Source: Mycobacterium sp. 1274761.0
Lineage (GTDB): Bacteria; Actinomycetota; Actinomycetes; Mycobacteriales; Mycobacteriaceae
Length of the DNA: 64,000 nt
Direction of reading: 5' to 3'
NCBI RefSeq assembly: GCF_001668615.1
Contig: NZ_LZMC01000025.1
Span: forward strand, 1-64,000
Part shown: positions 38,248 through 46,816 of the stretch, one piece after another
How the letters are laid out: the number at the start of each line of letters is the position of its first letter
How positions within the stretch are numbered: position 1 is the stretch's first letter
Position numbers and translations under genes: made by a program
Notes under the pieces: generated by a model
Seen by the model: only the letters and a program-made list of their open reading frames with translations
Databases searched by the model: none
Told to the model about the DNA's origin: nothing

Positions 38248-38320
38248 GCGGATGTAGCGCAGTTGGTAGCGCATCACCTTGCCAAGGTGAGGGTCGCGGG
38301 TTCGAATCCCGTCATCCGCT
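38248..38320 (+). tRNA. tRNA-Gly (GCC)
   Basis: 73 bases. Acceptor stem GCGGATG pairs with CATCCGC, anticodon loop TTGCCAA (GCC), T-loop TTCGAAT. First of three plus-strand tRNAs in a cluster. Confidence 0.95.
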
Positions 38321-38347
38321 CGAGGGTGCAGTCGCATCAACCCCAGC

Positions 38348-38418
38348 GGTGGAGTGGCCGAGTGGTGAGGCAACGGCCTGCAAAGCCGTGCACACGGGTT
38401 CGATTCCCGTCTCCACCT
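38348..38418 (+). tRNA. tRNA-Cys (GCA)
   Basis: 71 bases. Acceptor stem GGTGGAG pairs with CTCCACC, anticodon GCA in the loop of GGCCTGCAAAGCC, T-loop TTCGATT. Confidence 0.95.
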
Positions 38419-38432
38419 CCAAGGTTCTTCAG

Positions 38433-38504
38433 GCGCGATTAGCTCAGCGGGAGAGCGCTTCCCTGACACGGAAGAGGTCACTGGTTCAATCCCAGTATCG
38501 CGCA
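38433..38504 (+). tRNA. tRNA-Val (GAC)
   Basis: 72 bases. Acceptor stem GCGCGAT pairs with ATCGCGC, anticodon loop CTGACAC (GAC), T-loop TTCAATC. It is the last tRNA before the gene-poor accessory stretch, a classic phage integration position, although I found no second copy of its 3' end and no integrase. Confidence 0.95.
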
Positions 38505-38613
38505 CAGATTTGATGCAGGTCACAGGCGCTTTCTCAGTTCAGTTACGGTCTGCATGACCTAGATATGACCTGACAGTCGACGCGCTAGCAACCCAACTGA
38601 GAGGTAGCTAGCC

Positions 38614-38916
38614 ATGACCACTGCCCCAACTCGCCCCCTACCGCCCACGGGGGCTCGCCCCGATGAGTGGCAGGACGACACACCCATGCCGTACCGAGTC
38701 GAGTTCGGTGACGTGCGCAACACCCAAGGCGTAGAACACACAACGGTTCAGGGAACCGCCGTCCAATTTTCCGATGGAAGCATCGACGACGGCAGCATCC
38801 ATGAGCCTCCGCACATCTACCTCGGCGACGAGGCCCTCACCAGCGTCCAGGCCCGCGAGCTGGCCGCCGTGCTCGTCCAGACAGCCGACGAGGTTGATCG
38901 GTGGGCGCAGCGATGA
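38614..38916 (+). CDS. Phage-type hypothetical protein
   Basis: 100 residues, acidic and Pro-rich at the N-terminus, with a short C-terminal helix (ALTSVQARELAAVLVQTADE). The middle (VQFSDGSIDDGSIHEPP) resembles small proteins common in mycobacterial prophages, from memory only. First gene after tRNA-Val(GAC). The next short frame starts within its stop (ATGA). Confidence 0.6.
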   Translation: MTTAPTRPLPPTGARPDEWQDDTPMPYRVEFGDVRNTQGVEHTTVQGTAVQFSDGSIDDGSIHEPPHIYLGDEALTSVQARELAAVLVQTADEVDRWAQR

Positions 38917-39008
38917 CCGACTTGCACATCGAGGAGGCGAAGATCCGCTCGGATTTGGTGCGCGGATTCTTCCTGTCAGGGAACCAAACGGGAATGTCCG
39001 CTGTCTGA
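38913..39008 (+). CDS. Short coupled peptide, 31 residues
   Basis: ATG 38913 overlaps the previous stop codon (ATGA), which suggests coupled translation. The peptide begins MTDLHIEEAKIRSDLVRGFF. It is followed 15 bases later by a terminator hairpin, so the two genes look like a complete transcription unit. No known function. Confidence 0.4.
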   Translation: MTDLHIEEAKIRSDLVRGFFLSGNQTGMSAV

Positions 39009-39023
39009 GCTATTCTCTCCGCT

Positions 39024-39061
39024 CGGCCCCGACCATTCCCCTCGACGGATGGTCGGGGCCG
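39024..39061 (+). terminator. Intrinsic-type terminator
   Basis: A 13-base-pair perfect stem (CGGCCCCGACCAT at 39024-39036 with its complement at 39049-39061) followed by TTTG. It ends the two-gene unit at 38614-39008. Confidence 0.8.
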
Positions 39062-39126
39062 TTTGACGTCGACTCCGGCATCGTAGAGCGATGACCGCTC
39101 GGCATCCTCAGCACCCCGCTGACCCG

Positions 39127-39570
39127 TCACGGCACCCAACGCCAAGGCTGGCAACCGTCGGTCATGAAAACAATTACATGGCCGTCTATCTCGCCCGTCC
39201 AAACGTCAACGTCACCATCGGGTTGGACTTCGGTCCGCGCGTTTTCACCCTGCTCGGCTTGTCCGCTATCGAGGATGTCCGTACCGGCATCAGGATTGAC
39301 GCGCCGAACCGACCAGTCACAGATTTTGTCTCCACTTGGGCCGTCAGATTCCCACGTCCCCCAGTGCTTGCCGTCGATGCCGCCCATCTTGTGGGTGCCG
39401 TCGCTGGGCATGAGCTCGGGGCCGGGAGACGTGTTCGTTTCGGTTGTCGGCGATGCAGCCAGCGACGTCGACGGGGCCGCGATCGGTGTATGTATCTCTT
39501 CGCTATATCGGGAACATCCGCCGATCAGCAGCGCAGCTCCTACAAACCACACGAGCGTTTTCCCCCGCAT
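39127..39570 (-). CDS. Small lipoprotein
   Basis: 147 residues with a clear lipoprotein signal peptide (LVWFVGAALLIGGC), then a Thr/Ser/Pro linker and a globular domain with several Trp and two Cys (KICDWSVRR, TDGCQPWRW). Exported and lipid-anchored by inspection. Family not recognised. Confidence 0.7.
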   Translation of the reverse strand: MRGKTLVWFVGAALLIGGCSRYSEEIHTPIAAPSTSLAASPTTETNTSPGPELMPSDGTHKMGGIDGKHWGTWESDGPSGDKICDWSVRRVNPDAGTDILDSGQAEQGENARTEVQPDGDVDVWTGEIDGHVIVFMTDGCQPWRWVP

Positions 39571-39858
39571 CGATGCAGGATAGACCTGGCAGGACGGAGC
39601 AAAAGCCCGTTTTGAGGGAGCTTTCGTCCCGACCCGGATGGCGGCCCGAGCTGTCGGTGGCCGCCGATACGGTCACCACTTATGAGTAATGCGGCGCCCT
39701 GGGCCTCAACCGCAGGCAACAAATTTCGAGAAGTAACTAGGTCGACTGAGAACCCGACGACGAAACTGCTCGCCGAAGGGCTAACTGCGCTAACCGAAGC
39801 CGCTCAGAGAGCTAGACGCTGATCTGCAGAAGCTCGCGAGGGAGACGCGGCCGAGCGA

Positions 39859-40419
39859 CTAACCCTCGATGACGCCTGCAGGCACCTCAAAGCCAAGCAC
39901 CCTGCACAACAACAAATAGTGCTGTGGCAGCCAGGTGTGGCGACACGCCTGACAGGTGCAGCCGGTGTCGGCGACGATCTGCAGGGCGGGTTGCCGCACT
40001 CGTTCGCCTGCGAAGTCGCGGCGGTACACGTAGGTGGCGTTGCACGCGGGGCAGGGCACCGAAAGATGTTTGACGTGCTGGGGATTCAGAAGCGAGTTGA
40101 TTTGTATGGCCCAGGACTCCAAGCGGGCCGCGATGTCTTCGAGCGACGGGCACAGTCTTGCGGTCGCCATTTGGCGCCGGCCAAGGCCCACAATCGCGCG
40201 GCTGTCGTCGCCCTGGCGGGGTGCCACCTCTTCACGGCCATCTATTTCGACGCGCAAGTCCAATGCATCGGTCCATAAGGGCGCTGAGATCTTTCCGCTG
40301 CGTTGGCCGATTAACCCGGTGGCGTTCTTCGCCGCTGGGATTGCCTGTACGAGGGAGTCGTACAGGCTCGGCGCCGACAGCATGCGGTCGTCCTGCCATT
40401 GCTTCATCGGGTCCAGCAC
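39859..40419 (-). CDS. Phage-type protein with C-terminal zinc ribbon
   Basis: 186 residues. The first half is mixed and includes WTDALDLRVEIDGREEV; the C-terminal half has CPACNATYVYRR and CTCQACRHTW, a probable four-Cys zinc ribbon. Similar proteins occur in mycobacteriophages and their remnants, from memory. The neighbouring 39571-39858 shows only short broken frames. Confidence 0.6.
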   Translation of the reverse strand: MLDPMKQWQDDRMLSAPSLYDSLVQAIPAAKNATGLIGQRSGKISAPLWTDALDLRVEIDGREEVAPRQGDDSRAIVGLGRRQMATARLCPSLEDIAARLESWAIQINSLLNPQHVKHLSVPCPACNATYVYRRDFAGERVRQPALQIVADTGCTCQACRHTWLPQHYLLLCRVLGFEVPAGVIEG

Positions 40420-40766
40420 TCGCGGCGGCTGTATAGAGGCGGTCCATTGCGGCAGGCAATGACCCGTCAGCGTGAACTGTCATCAGATGGAGAGGTTACC
40501 GAATCGGACCGTAGTCCGGTTGCGTGTAGTCAGACGCGCGTTTCGCGACATCGCCTCTCGATGCGCACAGTTGGTTTAGGGCCTTTCCCCACACCGTTGC
40601 TAAATCTGCACCTCTGGGTGTTTAGCAGTCCACCGCTCCAGAGTAATCCCACTAAGAAGTAATTTATGTGTTGGTCGTGGCAGTCAATCTTGATTGGCAA
40701 AATATTTGCCAACAGAGGCGGTTCGGCGTACCGTTCCCGCATGTGAGTGAGATTGTCGAAATAGGT
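40420..40766. other. Intergenic stretch; AT-richer, with a palindrome
   Basis: No convincing gene. The part after 40600 is noticeably AT-richer than the surroundings and holds the palindrome at 40694-40712, upstream of the small zinc-ribbon frame. Confidence 0.5.
40694..40712. promoter_or_regulatory. Perfect 19-base palindrome
   Basis: TTGGCAAA-ATA-TTTGCCAA, with 8-base arms and a 3-base centre, 55 bases before the ATG at 40767. Likely a dimeric repressor site; no regulator gene is adjacent. Confidence 0.5.
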
Positions 40767-40952
40767 ATGATCTACTGCCCCAACGGCTGCGGCGCCCACT
40801 TGCCGTACTTCCTAGAGGAAAACTATGAAGAGACCACTTTGGGAAGCCGCTACATCGTCATCTCGTGCCGTCAATGCGGGAGCTTTCGCATTGATGGGCA
40901 CGACATCATGACGGTTTCGAGCCCGGCCGCGGCAGCAAGCGGCGACGGCTAG
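40767..40952 (+). CDS. Small zinc-ribbon-like protein
   Basis: 61 residues from ATG 40767: MIYCPNGCGAHLPYF, then ISCRQCGSFRIDG. The two Cys pairs (CxxxC and CxxC) 31 residues apart suggest a zinc ribbon. Codon use is less GC-biased than the core genes. The frame extends upstream to 40668, where starts are weaker. Confidence 0.5.
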   Translation: MIYCPNGCGAHLPYFLEENYEETTLGSRYIVISCRQCGSFRIDGHDIMTVSSPAAAASGDG

Positions 40953-40980
40953 CTGAGGGCCGCAGCCGGTCAGACAGACT

Positions 40981-41937
40981 GTGCCCATCACTGCGGTCGT
41001 CCCGTTTCCGCCGGCGCCGATGCTGGCCACCGCGCCACCCTCCCGGTGAACTCCAGCGGATATTGCTTCGAGCCGAAGTGGGACGGCGTCCGCGCCATCG
41101 CCCGCGTCGATGGCCGCGTCGAATTGTTTAGCCGCCATGCGAACAATCTGACTCCCGGCTTCCCTGAAATCACGGGACACCTGGCCGATGCGTTGGCGGG
41201 GCGCACCGCGATCCTGGACGGGGAGCTCGTGGCCGTCGACCGCCACGCGCGGCCCTCGTTCGGGTTGATTCAGCGCCGGATGCGTAGCACTCGGCCGTCT
41301 GCACACCCCTCGTCACCTCCGTGCCCGCGATGTTCTTCGTTTTCGACGTGCTGTACCTCGACGGTGAGGACGTGATGCGCCGCCCCTACCTCGACCGCCG
41401 CGAGCTCCTCGATGACCTCGCCCTCACCTCAAACCCGGTGCTGACTTCGCCGTTCTAGACAGGCATCGACTCGGCGGCGATGTTCGACATCGTCAGCGAG
41501 ATGCGGCTCGAGGGTGTGGTGTGTAAACGCGCATCGTCGGTGTACCAGCCCGGCCGTAGGTCGCAAGCATGGATCAAAGCGTTGTGCGGCACTGCGCACC
41601 GCTGGTGGTCGGGGGATGGGTGCCAGGCCGAGCCGGTGGCGTCGGCTCGCTGCTCGTCGGCGGTCACGACAGCGGCGGCGCGCTGGTCTACTGCGGCCAC
41701 GTCGGGTTCGGGCTCAGCGGCCCGTTACGACGGACGCTGGCCGCGAAGTTCGCCGAGCTTGGCTGCGCGGCCTCACCCTTTAAAGGGTTCAGCCGACTCG
41801 ACGGCGCCCGCTGGTTGAAGCCATCGGTCGTCGTCAATGTCGACTACCGCGAGTTCACCGGGCGCCTGCGGCATCCCTCGCTCAAGGGCCTCGTCGATTT
41901 CGAGCCCGGGGCTGCCGGATTTACGCTGATCCGGTGA
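40981..41937 (+). pseudogene. ATP-dependent DNA ligase, decayed (LigC/LigD ligase-domain type)
   Basis: Ligase motifs are spread over several frames in the right order: N-terminal PPAPMLATAP (frame ends at TGA), motif I CFEPKWDGVRAIA with the nucleotidyl Lys, motif III ILDGELVAVD, motif IIIa MFFVFDVLYLDGE after a frameshift near 41290, an in-frame TAG at about 41456, motif IV LEGVVCKR, motif V AWIKAL, a second frameshift near 41590, and a C-terminal OB-like part ending PGAAGFTLIR. At least three frameshifts and one stop make it non-functional as a single protein. It may derive from an end-joining ligase. The stop overlaps the next gene's GTG. Confidence 0.85.
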
Positions 41938-42935
41938 GGTTTCTGTTCGCCGTCGTGGCTGGTGCGCTGGCACTGGTCGGCTGTTCGAGCGGACCACCGC
42001 GCTCGAGCGGCGAGTTGCCGTTGCGGCAGGTGTCCGAAACCGAACTGACGGGCGGTCCGGTTCGTTTTGATTACACGTCGCTTGATGCCGAGCGGGGGCG
42101 GCTGTTCATCGCCCACATGGGCGCGGGTGAATTGATCGACGTTGATGTGAGGGCCAAGAAAGTCGTGCGAACCGTGCCTGATCTACCGGACGTGCATGGC
42201 GTGATCGTCGTGCCGGATAAACGTCGCGTGTACGCCACTGCGACCGGCAACAACCAGCTAGTCGGCATCGACGAAAATACAGGCCAGGTGTTATTCCGCG
42301 CTCCGACAGACACGTACCCCGATGGCTTGACCTACGACCCGATCAGGCGGACGGTGTGGACGACGAACGAGAGCGCGGGAACAGAGACAGTTATCGACGC
42401 GCAAACCGGCGCAGTCCGCGCGACCATTCCATTGGGCGGTGAGGTGGGAAACGTCGTCTATGACAGCTTTCTCAATCAGATGGTGGTCGCAGTGCAGGGC
42501 CGAAATGACCTAGCCATCATCGACCCTGACAGTTTCTCCGTGACGGGTCGGATTCCGACGCCGGGTTGTGACCACCCGCATGGCCAGGCGCTCGACGACA
42601 CCGATGACGTGATGTTCGTCGGTTGCGAAGCCAACGCCACGACGGTGACCGTAGACCTGGCGAATCGAGCGGTCATCGACCACCACGAGGTCGGTGAAAC
42701 ACCTGACGTCCTTATCAACGACTCTGGCGCTCACCGCGTATATGTCGCCGCTGAGAGCGGCTGGGTCAGCGTGTTCGATCACAATCAAGGTCATTTGATA
42801 GCGCGGGGTTCATCCCATCTCGCAGACGGCGCACACTCGCTTGCCCTCGACCCAACGAGCCACCACACGTACTTCCCGATAGCTAAGGGTCCGAACGGTT
42901 CACCAGTCCTCTGGGAATTTGAACCCAGCAGTTGA
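41934..42935 (+). CDS. YncE-like beta-propeller lipoprotein
   Basis: 333 residues from GTG 41934. Lipobox ALALVGC, then repeated blades (RLFIAHMGAGELIDVDVRAK, RVYATATGNNQLVGIDENTG, HRVYVAAESGWVSVFDHNQG) typical of seven-bladed YVTN/YncE propellers. Probably an extracytoplasmic binding protein. It appears intact although it abuts a pseudogene. Confidence 0.75.
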   Translation: MRFLFAVVAGALALVGCSSGPPRSSGELPLRQVSETELTGGPVRFDYTSLDAERGRLFIAHMGAGELIDVDVRAKKVVRTVPDLPDVHGVIVVPDKRRVYATATGNNQLVGIDENTGQVLFRAPTDTYPDGLTYDPIRRTVWTTNESAGTETVIDAQTGAVRATIPLGGEVGNVVYDSFLNQMVVAVQGRNDLAIIDPDSFSVTGRIPTPGCDHPHGQALDDTDDVMFVGCEANATTVTVDLANRAVIDHHEVGETPDVLINDSGAHRVYVAAESGWVSVFDHNQGHLIARGSSHLADGAHSLALDPTSHHTYFPIAKGPNGSPVLWEFEPSS

Positions 42936-43005
42936 GGCTCCCTCGGTCAGGGGCCTAGCCGACCTCGAACTCCAGTTCGTCGTCCTGCCTGTGTAGGGTC
43001 GCCTT

Positions 43006-43250
43006 ATGCCGTTACGTCGGACGCGCCGCAGCTGGGAGGAACAGTCGCCGGCCCGATGCGCCAACGGCCACCGGTTGAGGGGAATGTCGGTGTCGCGCAC
43101 TGTGATTGCCGAATCATGCATCGAACGCACTAATGCAAGACGTGCGGAGACGCGGTTTATACGCCGCGGCTGCGCACGATCTGCCACCGCCGCGACTTCG
43201 AAGATAGAGATCCGCCGAGCTGCGAAGGGGGGTGCGCCCGGCGGACCTGA
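43006..43250 (+). pseudogene. Zinc-ribbon protein, frameshifted
   Basis: The first frame reads MPLRRTRRSWEEQ...ARCANGHRLRG. The continuation is in another frame (VAHCDC), which then meets a TAA and resumes as CKTCGDAVYTPRLRTIC. Joined, these give a Cys-rich protein like small zinc-finger proteins common in mycobacteria and their phages. One frameshift and one stop are required, so it is decayed. Confidence 0.5.
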
Positions 43251-43466
43251 AAGATACTCTGCCAAATCTGCCCTCGCTCCATAAGGGGGTTTTCCCCCGT
43301 CTGATTCGGTGCATTACACCCCGCGTCCGGCAATGCGCGCCGCCTAAGAATCCGGCGGCTTTGGTAGTCGAAACTTTTTCAAGGTCAACGAGTTTGGTCT
43401 TTTTCATTGCGCGGTATCGCCAACATGGGTCGGGGATGTAAGGGACCCATCTGGGGAGGAAACACG

Positions 43467-43802
43467 ATGTTAAAGAAGTTCATTATCGGCGCGGTTGCGG
43501 CCGGGGCGGTCTCCGTTCCGCTTGCCGGTATTGCGTCTGCTGACCAGCCGAGCAATCCAGGCCCCAACAACAACTCAGGCCCTCAAGCCGGTTTCAATGG
43601 TCCGCCAGGGGCGGCGTTCAGTCAGATTGCGAAGAACTAGGAGCCCGGCACGAGCCTGCCGTCGGCCATTGCTGACCAGTTCGGTGGTGCCTTGGGACCG
43701 TCGATCCCGCCCGGTCAGATTACGAAAATCTTCACGCCCGGATGTGGCAAGGGCAACAGTGGAAATGGCCTTGCCTCTGGCGGTCTAGTGAGCTGCCCGT
43801 AG
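43467..43802 (+). pseudogene. Secreted peptide gene interrupted by one in-frame TAG
   Basis: ATG 43467 follows a strong ribosome site (GGGGAGGA). A signal peptide (FIIGAVAAGAVSVPLAG, cut near ASA) is followed by an Asn/Pro/Gly-rich segment. The frame meets TAG at codon 58 (43638-43640) but continues in the same frame with sensible residues (SLPSAIADQFGGALGPS) to a TAG at 43800. The result is either a nonsense-truncated gene, a read-through product, or a genuine 57-residue peptide. Confidence 0.6.
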
Positions 43803-43827
43803 GGGCGGCCCCGCGAAGTAGTAAACG

Positions 43828-43858
43828 TTCGGCCCACATCCGCCGGATGTGGGCCGAA
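43828..43858 (+). terminator. Strong hairpin terminator
   Basis: A perfect 14-base-pair stem (TTCGGCCCACATCC with its complement) and a GCC loop, 26 bases after the second TAG of the secreted-peptide gene. Its position supports the longer version of that gene as the ancestral unit. Confidence 0.8.
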
Positions 43859-43989
43859 TCCGCGCCCACGTGTATGGGGCTAACATCCGCGAGTCGCTCC
43901 CGACCGCCGTCACCGATTTAGAACCGCTCAAGGGGGACACCCTCATGGGCAGCACTGAGGCAACGGCATGGGTGGCGTCTGCCACTCCA

Positions 43990-44118
43990 AAATCTGGTTC
44001 CTCCCCCTTCCTCGTCAACTCCGGGAGAAGCTTATGAGTCGAAGGCCAGCGCGAAGAACGGCTTGAGTCGGTGAAGAAGAACGCAACCGGCACCGAGATT
44101 TTCGAGCTAACGGGGTGA
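43990..44118 (+). pseudogene. YegP/DUF1508 remnant
   Basis: Two short frames join to give VNSG, GEAYESKASAKNGL and then VKKNATGTEIFELTG, matching the C-terminal repeat of DUF1508 (typically SKASAKNGIESVKKNA). At least one 1-base deletion near 44085 separates the frames, and no intact N-terminus is visible, so the gene is decayed. Confidence 0.45.
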
Positions 44119-44551
44119 CACTGCTGTTAAGCCAGCGGTCCACGGCGGGTAATGGAACGGCCCGGCCCCTTTATGACAACCGTGGGGTTAGTTGGCGGGC
44201 CGTCCAGGAAATGACGATCGGCTTGTTCGCGTTGTGCCCGCCATCGTAGGGAGCCGGTGGCGCCCCTACAGGGCGGGCTTTATTACTTCCGCAAACCCAC
44301 CTATCGAACGGGCAGTGGAGGGCGGCGAACCCCGGTTAACGCTGTCTTCTCAACGGCATGCTGCTGCACCGGCGTCCGCCTTCAACGTGGAGGCTTGACC
44401 GCAGCCCGCCAACTCCTCCGTCCACACGCATACCCGCGAATGGAGGAAGTGATTCGCCGCTGTAGCACTCAAATCCGCTACGGTTCAATAACTTACGGTG
44501 GCGACAAATCAACTCGGCCCGCCATCGTTGGGTGATCCGTTCAGGTCTGCC
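44119..44551. other. No gene seen; hairpins only
   Basis: Short open frames on both strands lack start signals and family-like sequence. Two GC-rich inverted repeats are visible, one around 44155-44210 (imperfect) and one at 44236-44278. Confidence 0.5.
44236..44278 (+). terminator. Nested hairpin, terminator-like
   Basis: Outer arms GCCCGCC (44236-44242) and GGCGGGC (44272-44278), inner arms TAGGG and CCCTA, followed by TTTATTAC. No intact gene ends just before it, so it may be left over from a lost gene. Confidence 0.4.
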
Positions 44552-44950
44552 CTACCCCCCCAAAATGCAGATTCCGGTCGTATCACCCGGAGCGACTTGC
44601 ACGTTGGTTCCCGGGGGGAGGGGCGTCAAGACCGGCATGCAGGTATCGACACCGTTGACGAGTGCGCGGTTGCCGTGTGGGCCAGGGTTCACCTTGCCCG
44701 TAGCCGGGTCGATCAAGGGCTTCACCGGCCCCTGTTGCATGGCGCCTTGGCCCTGCTTTAGGCCATCTTGTACCTGGCCGACGACCTGGTTGGCGATGTT
44801 GGCACCCTGGTTCTGCTGGCACTGTTGCTGTTGGTCTGGTGGCTGTTGCCCACATGGCGGATCGTCAGCACCGGCGATCGGCGCGAATGCGACGAAAGCG
44901 CATGCACCAACGCCGGCAAGAATCGTCAGTACGGAGCAATGTTTGATCAT
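44552..44950 (-). CDS. Secreted Gln-rich protein
   Basis: 132 residues from ATG 44950. Signal peptide ILAGVGACAFVAFAPIAG, cut near AGA-DDPPC. The mature part begins with a Gln-rich stretch (CGQQPPDQQQQCQQNQGAN) and ends in a Pro/Gly-rich region with two more Cys (DTCMPVL, TTGICILGG). No family recognised; small secreted mycobacterial proteins of this type are common. Confidence 0.65.
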   Translation of the reverse strand: MIKHCSVLTILAGVGACAFVAFAPIAGADDPPCGQQPPDQQQQCQQNQGANIANQVVGQVQDGLKQGQGAMQQGPVKPLIDPATGKVNPGPHGNRALVNGVDTCMPVLTPLPPGTNVQVAPGDTTGICILGG

Positions 44951-45273
44951 GTTGTCATACCATTGGTTGGCTGTTCTTAAATCCTGGCGAAGCGCCGCGT
45001 CGAAATGCTGCGCTCGATCTGGTTCTGATGGTGCTCGATGGTTACCGCTCAGGGTGATTCCCCGCGGGGAGGTTGGGGCGTATCTGTCCGCCCGGTAAGT
45101 ACCGCTCATTTGTTAGCTTCCCCCTCATAGTCCTACTGCTCGCTGTCAGCACCCCTGGGGTGAGATTAGCGTTTGACCTTGATAGATAGTGCGTCAAAGC
45201 TTACGCCGAGATCCGTTCGGTTGCGTTTTCAAGTAGTTCGCTGATCCCCGACCGCGTGGAGCTGACCTTCTCG

Positions 45274-45702
45274 TCAACCTGTCTTGGCTAGCTGGACGCT
45301 CATCGTGTAGACGCCGGCGCCCCGTTCCCCCTCGGGAAATGTCAGCACATCAGTCCCCGCCAGCGTGTCCTTATCGAACGAGAGCGTCCGCCGCCCCGGG
45401 ATGAGTGTTCCCGACCAGGTATTGCCCTGCAGATGGACATCCGCATCCCAGGGGTTTTCGATCTGGTGGATGTGGGTGCAGTCCGGTCCGCACGGCGTCA
45501 ATATCCACTCGGAAAACCCACCGTTTTTGATGGACATACGCCCGCCGTTGTCTGTGATGGTCTCTGTGTAGTTCCCATTGAGCGGTTCCGCGGACGCGGG
45601 AGCGGCCAATCCGACCGCGGCAGCCGCGGCCACACCAGCGACCGCTGCTCGAGTCACCGTCTTCATGCCGCGCCGCGGCGGCGGTGTGTGGTGATTGCTC
45701 AT
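45274..45702 (-). CDS. Secreted protein, mycobacterial hypothetical
   Basis: 142 residues from ATG 45702, preceded by GGGAGGG. The basic start and helix AAVAGVAAAAAVGLAAPASA form a signal peptide cut before EPLNG. The mature domain is beta-rich, with Cys pair TPCGPDCTHIHQ and Trp residues. Proteins of this pattern are frequent in mycobacterial genomes; role unknown. Confidence 0.75.
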   Translation of the reverse strand: MSNHHTPPPRRGMKTVTRAAVAGVAAAAAVGLAAPASAEPLNGNYTETITDNGGRMSIKNGGFSEWILTPCGPDCTHIHQIENPWDADVHLQGNTWSGTLIPGRRTLSFDKDTLAGTDVLTFPEGERGAGVYTMSVQLAKTG

Positions 45703-46229
45703 AAGTCCCTCCCAGAAAGTGATTGTTGTGACGCTGTGACCAGCTAATTCCCCCTGCCGCAGATTAGCCCGGGCGGCAGCAAAATCACAGCTACTTGCCG
45801 GGCAATACTCACGCAGTTATTTGCATAAGCAAACGCAGCGACCATTCCACCAGCACAAAAAGGGTTAGCGGCCTCGAAAATTGATGGGACGCAAGTACCA
45901 ATTCGAAACTTCCGGTGATACACAGCTAACTCACAGAGAGTGAGAGTGAACGCCCATTACACGGACTCGGTCGTTGTGTGAGCTATGAGTTTTAGGCTCC
46001 GATGAAGCGGCTGTTTATTCTCGCGGCGACCGCACAGTTCTCCCTGGTACAAGCGTCCAGGTTTTCCGCACGCAATTACAGTCGCGCAAATGTCTGAGAA
46101 CCAATTTCCTACTTTCGAGCCCAGGCCTAACCCCCGGCCGTCCCCGCAAAGTCAACGCTTCGCCTATACGTTCACGAGCGCTACGTCGAGGTGCCTATGT
46201 CCCCGACCTGTTTCCGCGTGCGGCCGTTA
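45703..46229. other. No gene supported; AT-richer intergenic DNA
   Basis: Only a possible 31-residue peptide starting at ATG 46002 (MKRLFILAATAQFSLVQA), which looks like an isolated signal peptide, and a small inverted repeat near 45935. Nothing else convincing on either strand. Confidence 0.5.
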
Positions 46230-46451
46230 TTAGCGTTGACCTCTTAGCGTGACTCTCCTGCTTGAAATCTCAGCAATGAGTTCCCAGAGTTGGGCGCCGA
46301 GTACTTCTTGCTCGCGAAACGCCGCTTCGAGCTCGGAATCAATAGTTTGGTGTGGGTTTGGAAAACGCCCATCCCCATCAATGAACATCACGGTGCCCTT
46401 GGTTGAAGCACCGGGTTCGATGAGGTGCAGATTTACAACTCGATCACGTTG
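46230..46451 (-). pseudogene. C-terminal fragment of an unknown protein
   Basis: The minus-strand frame between TGA (46452-46454) and TAA (46230-46232) is strongly protein-like: VVNLHLIEPGASTKGTVMFI, then DGDGRFPNPHQ and ELEAAFREQEVLGAQLWELI. Upstream of the TGA the same frame reads GNGVLLEISVKAAVATW, as if a Trp codon (TGG) had become TGA. It could instead start at ATG 46388 as a 52-residue protein. Not recognised. Confidence 0.4.
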
Positions 46452-46570
46452 TCATGGCTGGCAGCACGTGGCGCGGACCCAAGTCGCTACCGCTGCCTTA
46501 ACCGATATCTCCAACAGTACGCCGTTGCCTCGATTCACACTGACTGGAAACGGTCGACGAGTACGGCGGG

Positions 46571-46816
46571 CTAGAGGTGTGCTTGGCCGAACAATATTCG
46601 GCGGAACGATGCGCCCGCCGCCACTGCAGGCTTCAACAGACCTGCTGACCCTATGCGCACCAACTGTGGGCCAGCTGGCCCCTGCACTGCGACAACGTTC
46701 CCGTCGTCTCGCTCCGAACGCCAGCGGGCGACTCGCCCACGAAATAAGGCTCGAACGAGACCCGCGCCGCGACGGCATGCACTCGTCACCCCCCACAGTG
46801 CGATCCACCCGAGCAC
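46571..46816 (-). CDS. Possible membrane protein fragment
   Basis: 81 residues from GTG 46816 with one hydrophobic helix; the frame extends upstream with VEWVGGGITVLGWIALWGV. The following part (RWRSERDDGNVVAVQGPAG) is plausible protein. It may be the 5' part of the same broken gene as 46230-46451. Low confidence. Confidence 0.3.
   Translation of the reverse strand: MLGWIALWGVTSACRRGAGLVRALFRGRVARWRSERDDGNVVAVQGPAGPQLVRIGSAGLLKPAVAAGASFRRILFGQAHL

Noticed and set aside
38433..38613. tRNA-Val(GAC) as a phage attachment site
   Set aside because: No integrase gene and no second copy of the tRNA 3' end seen in the window; kept only as context for the accessory island.
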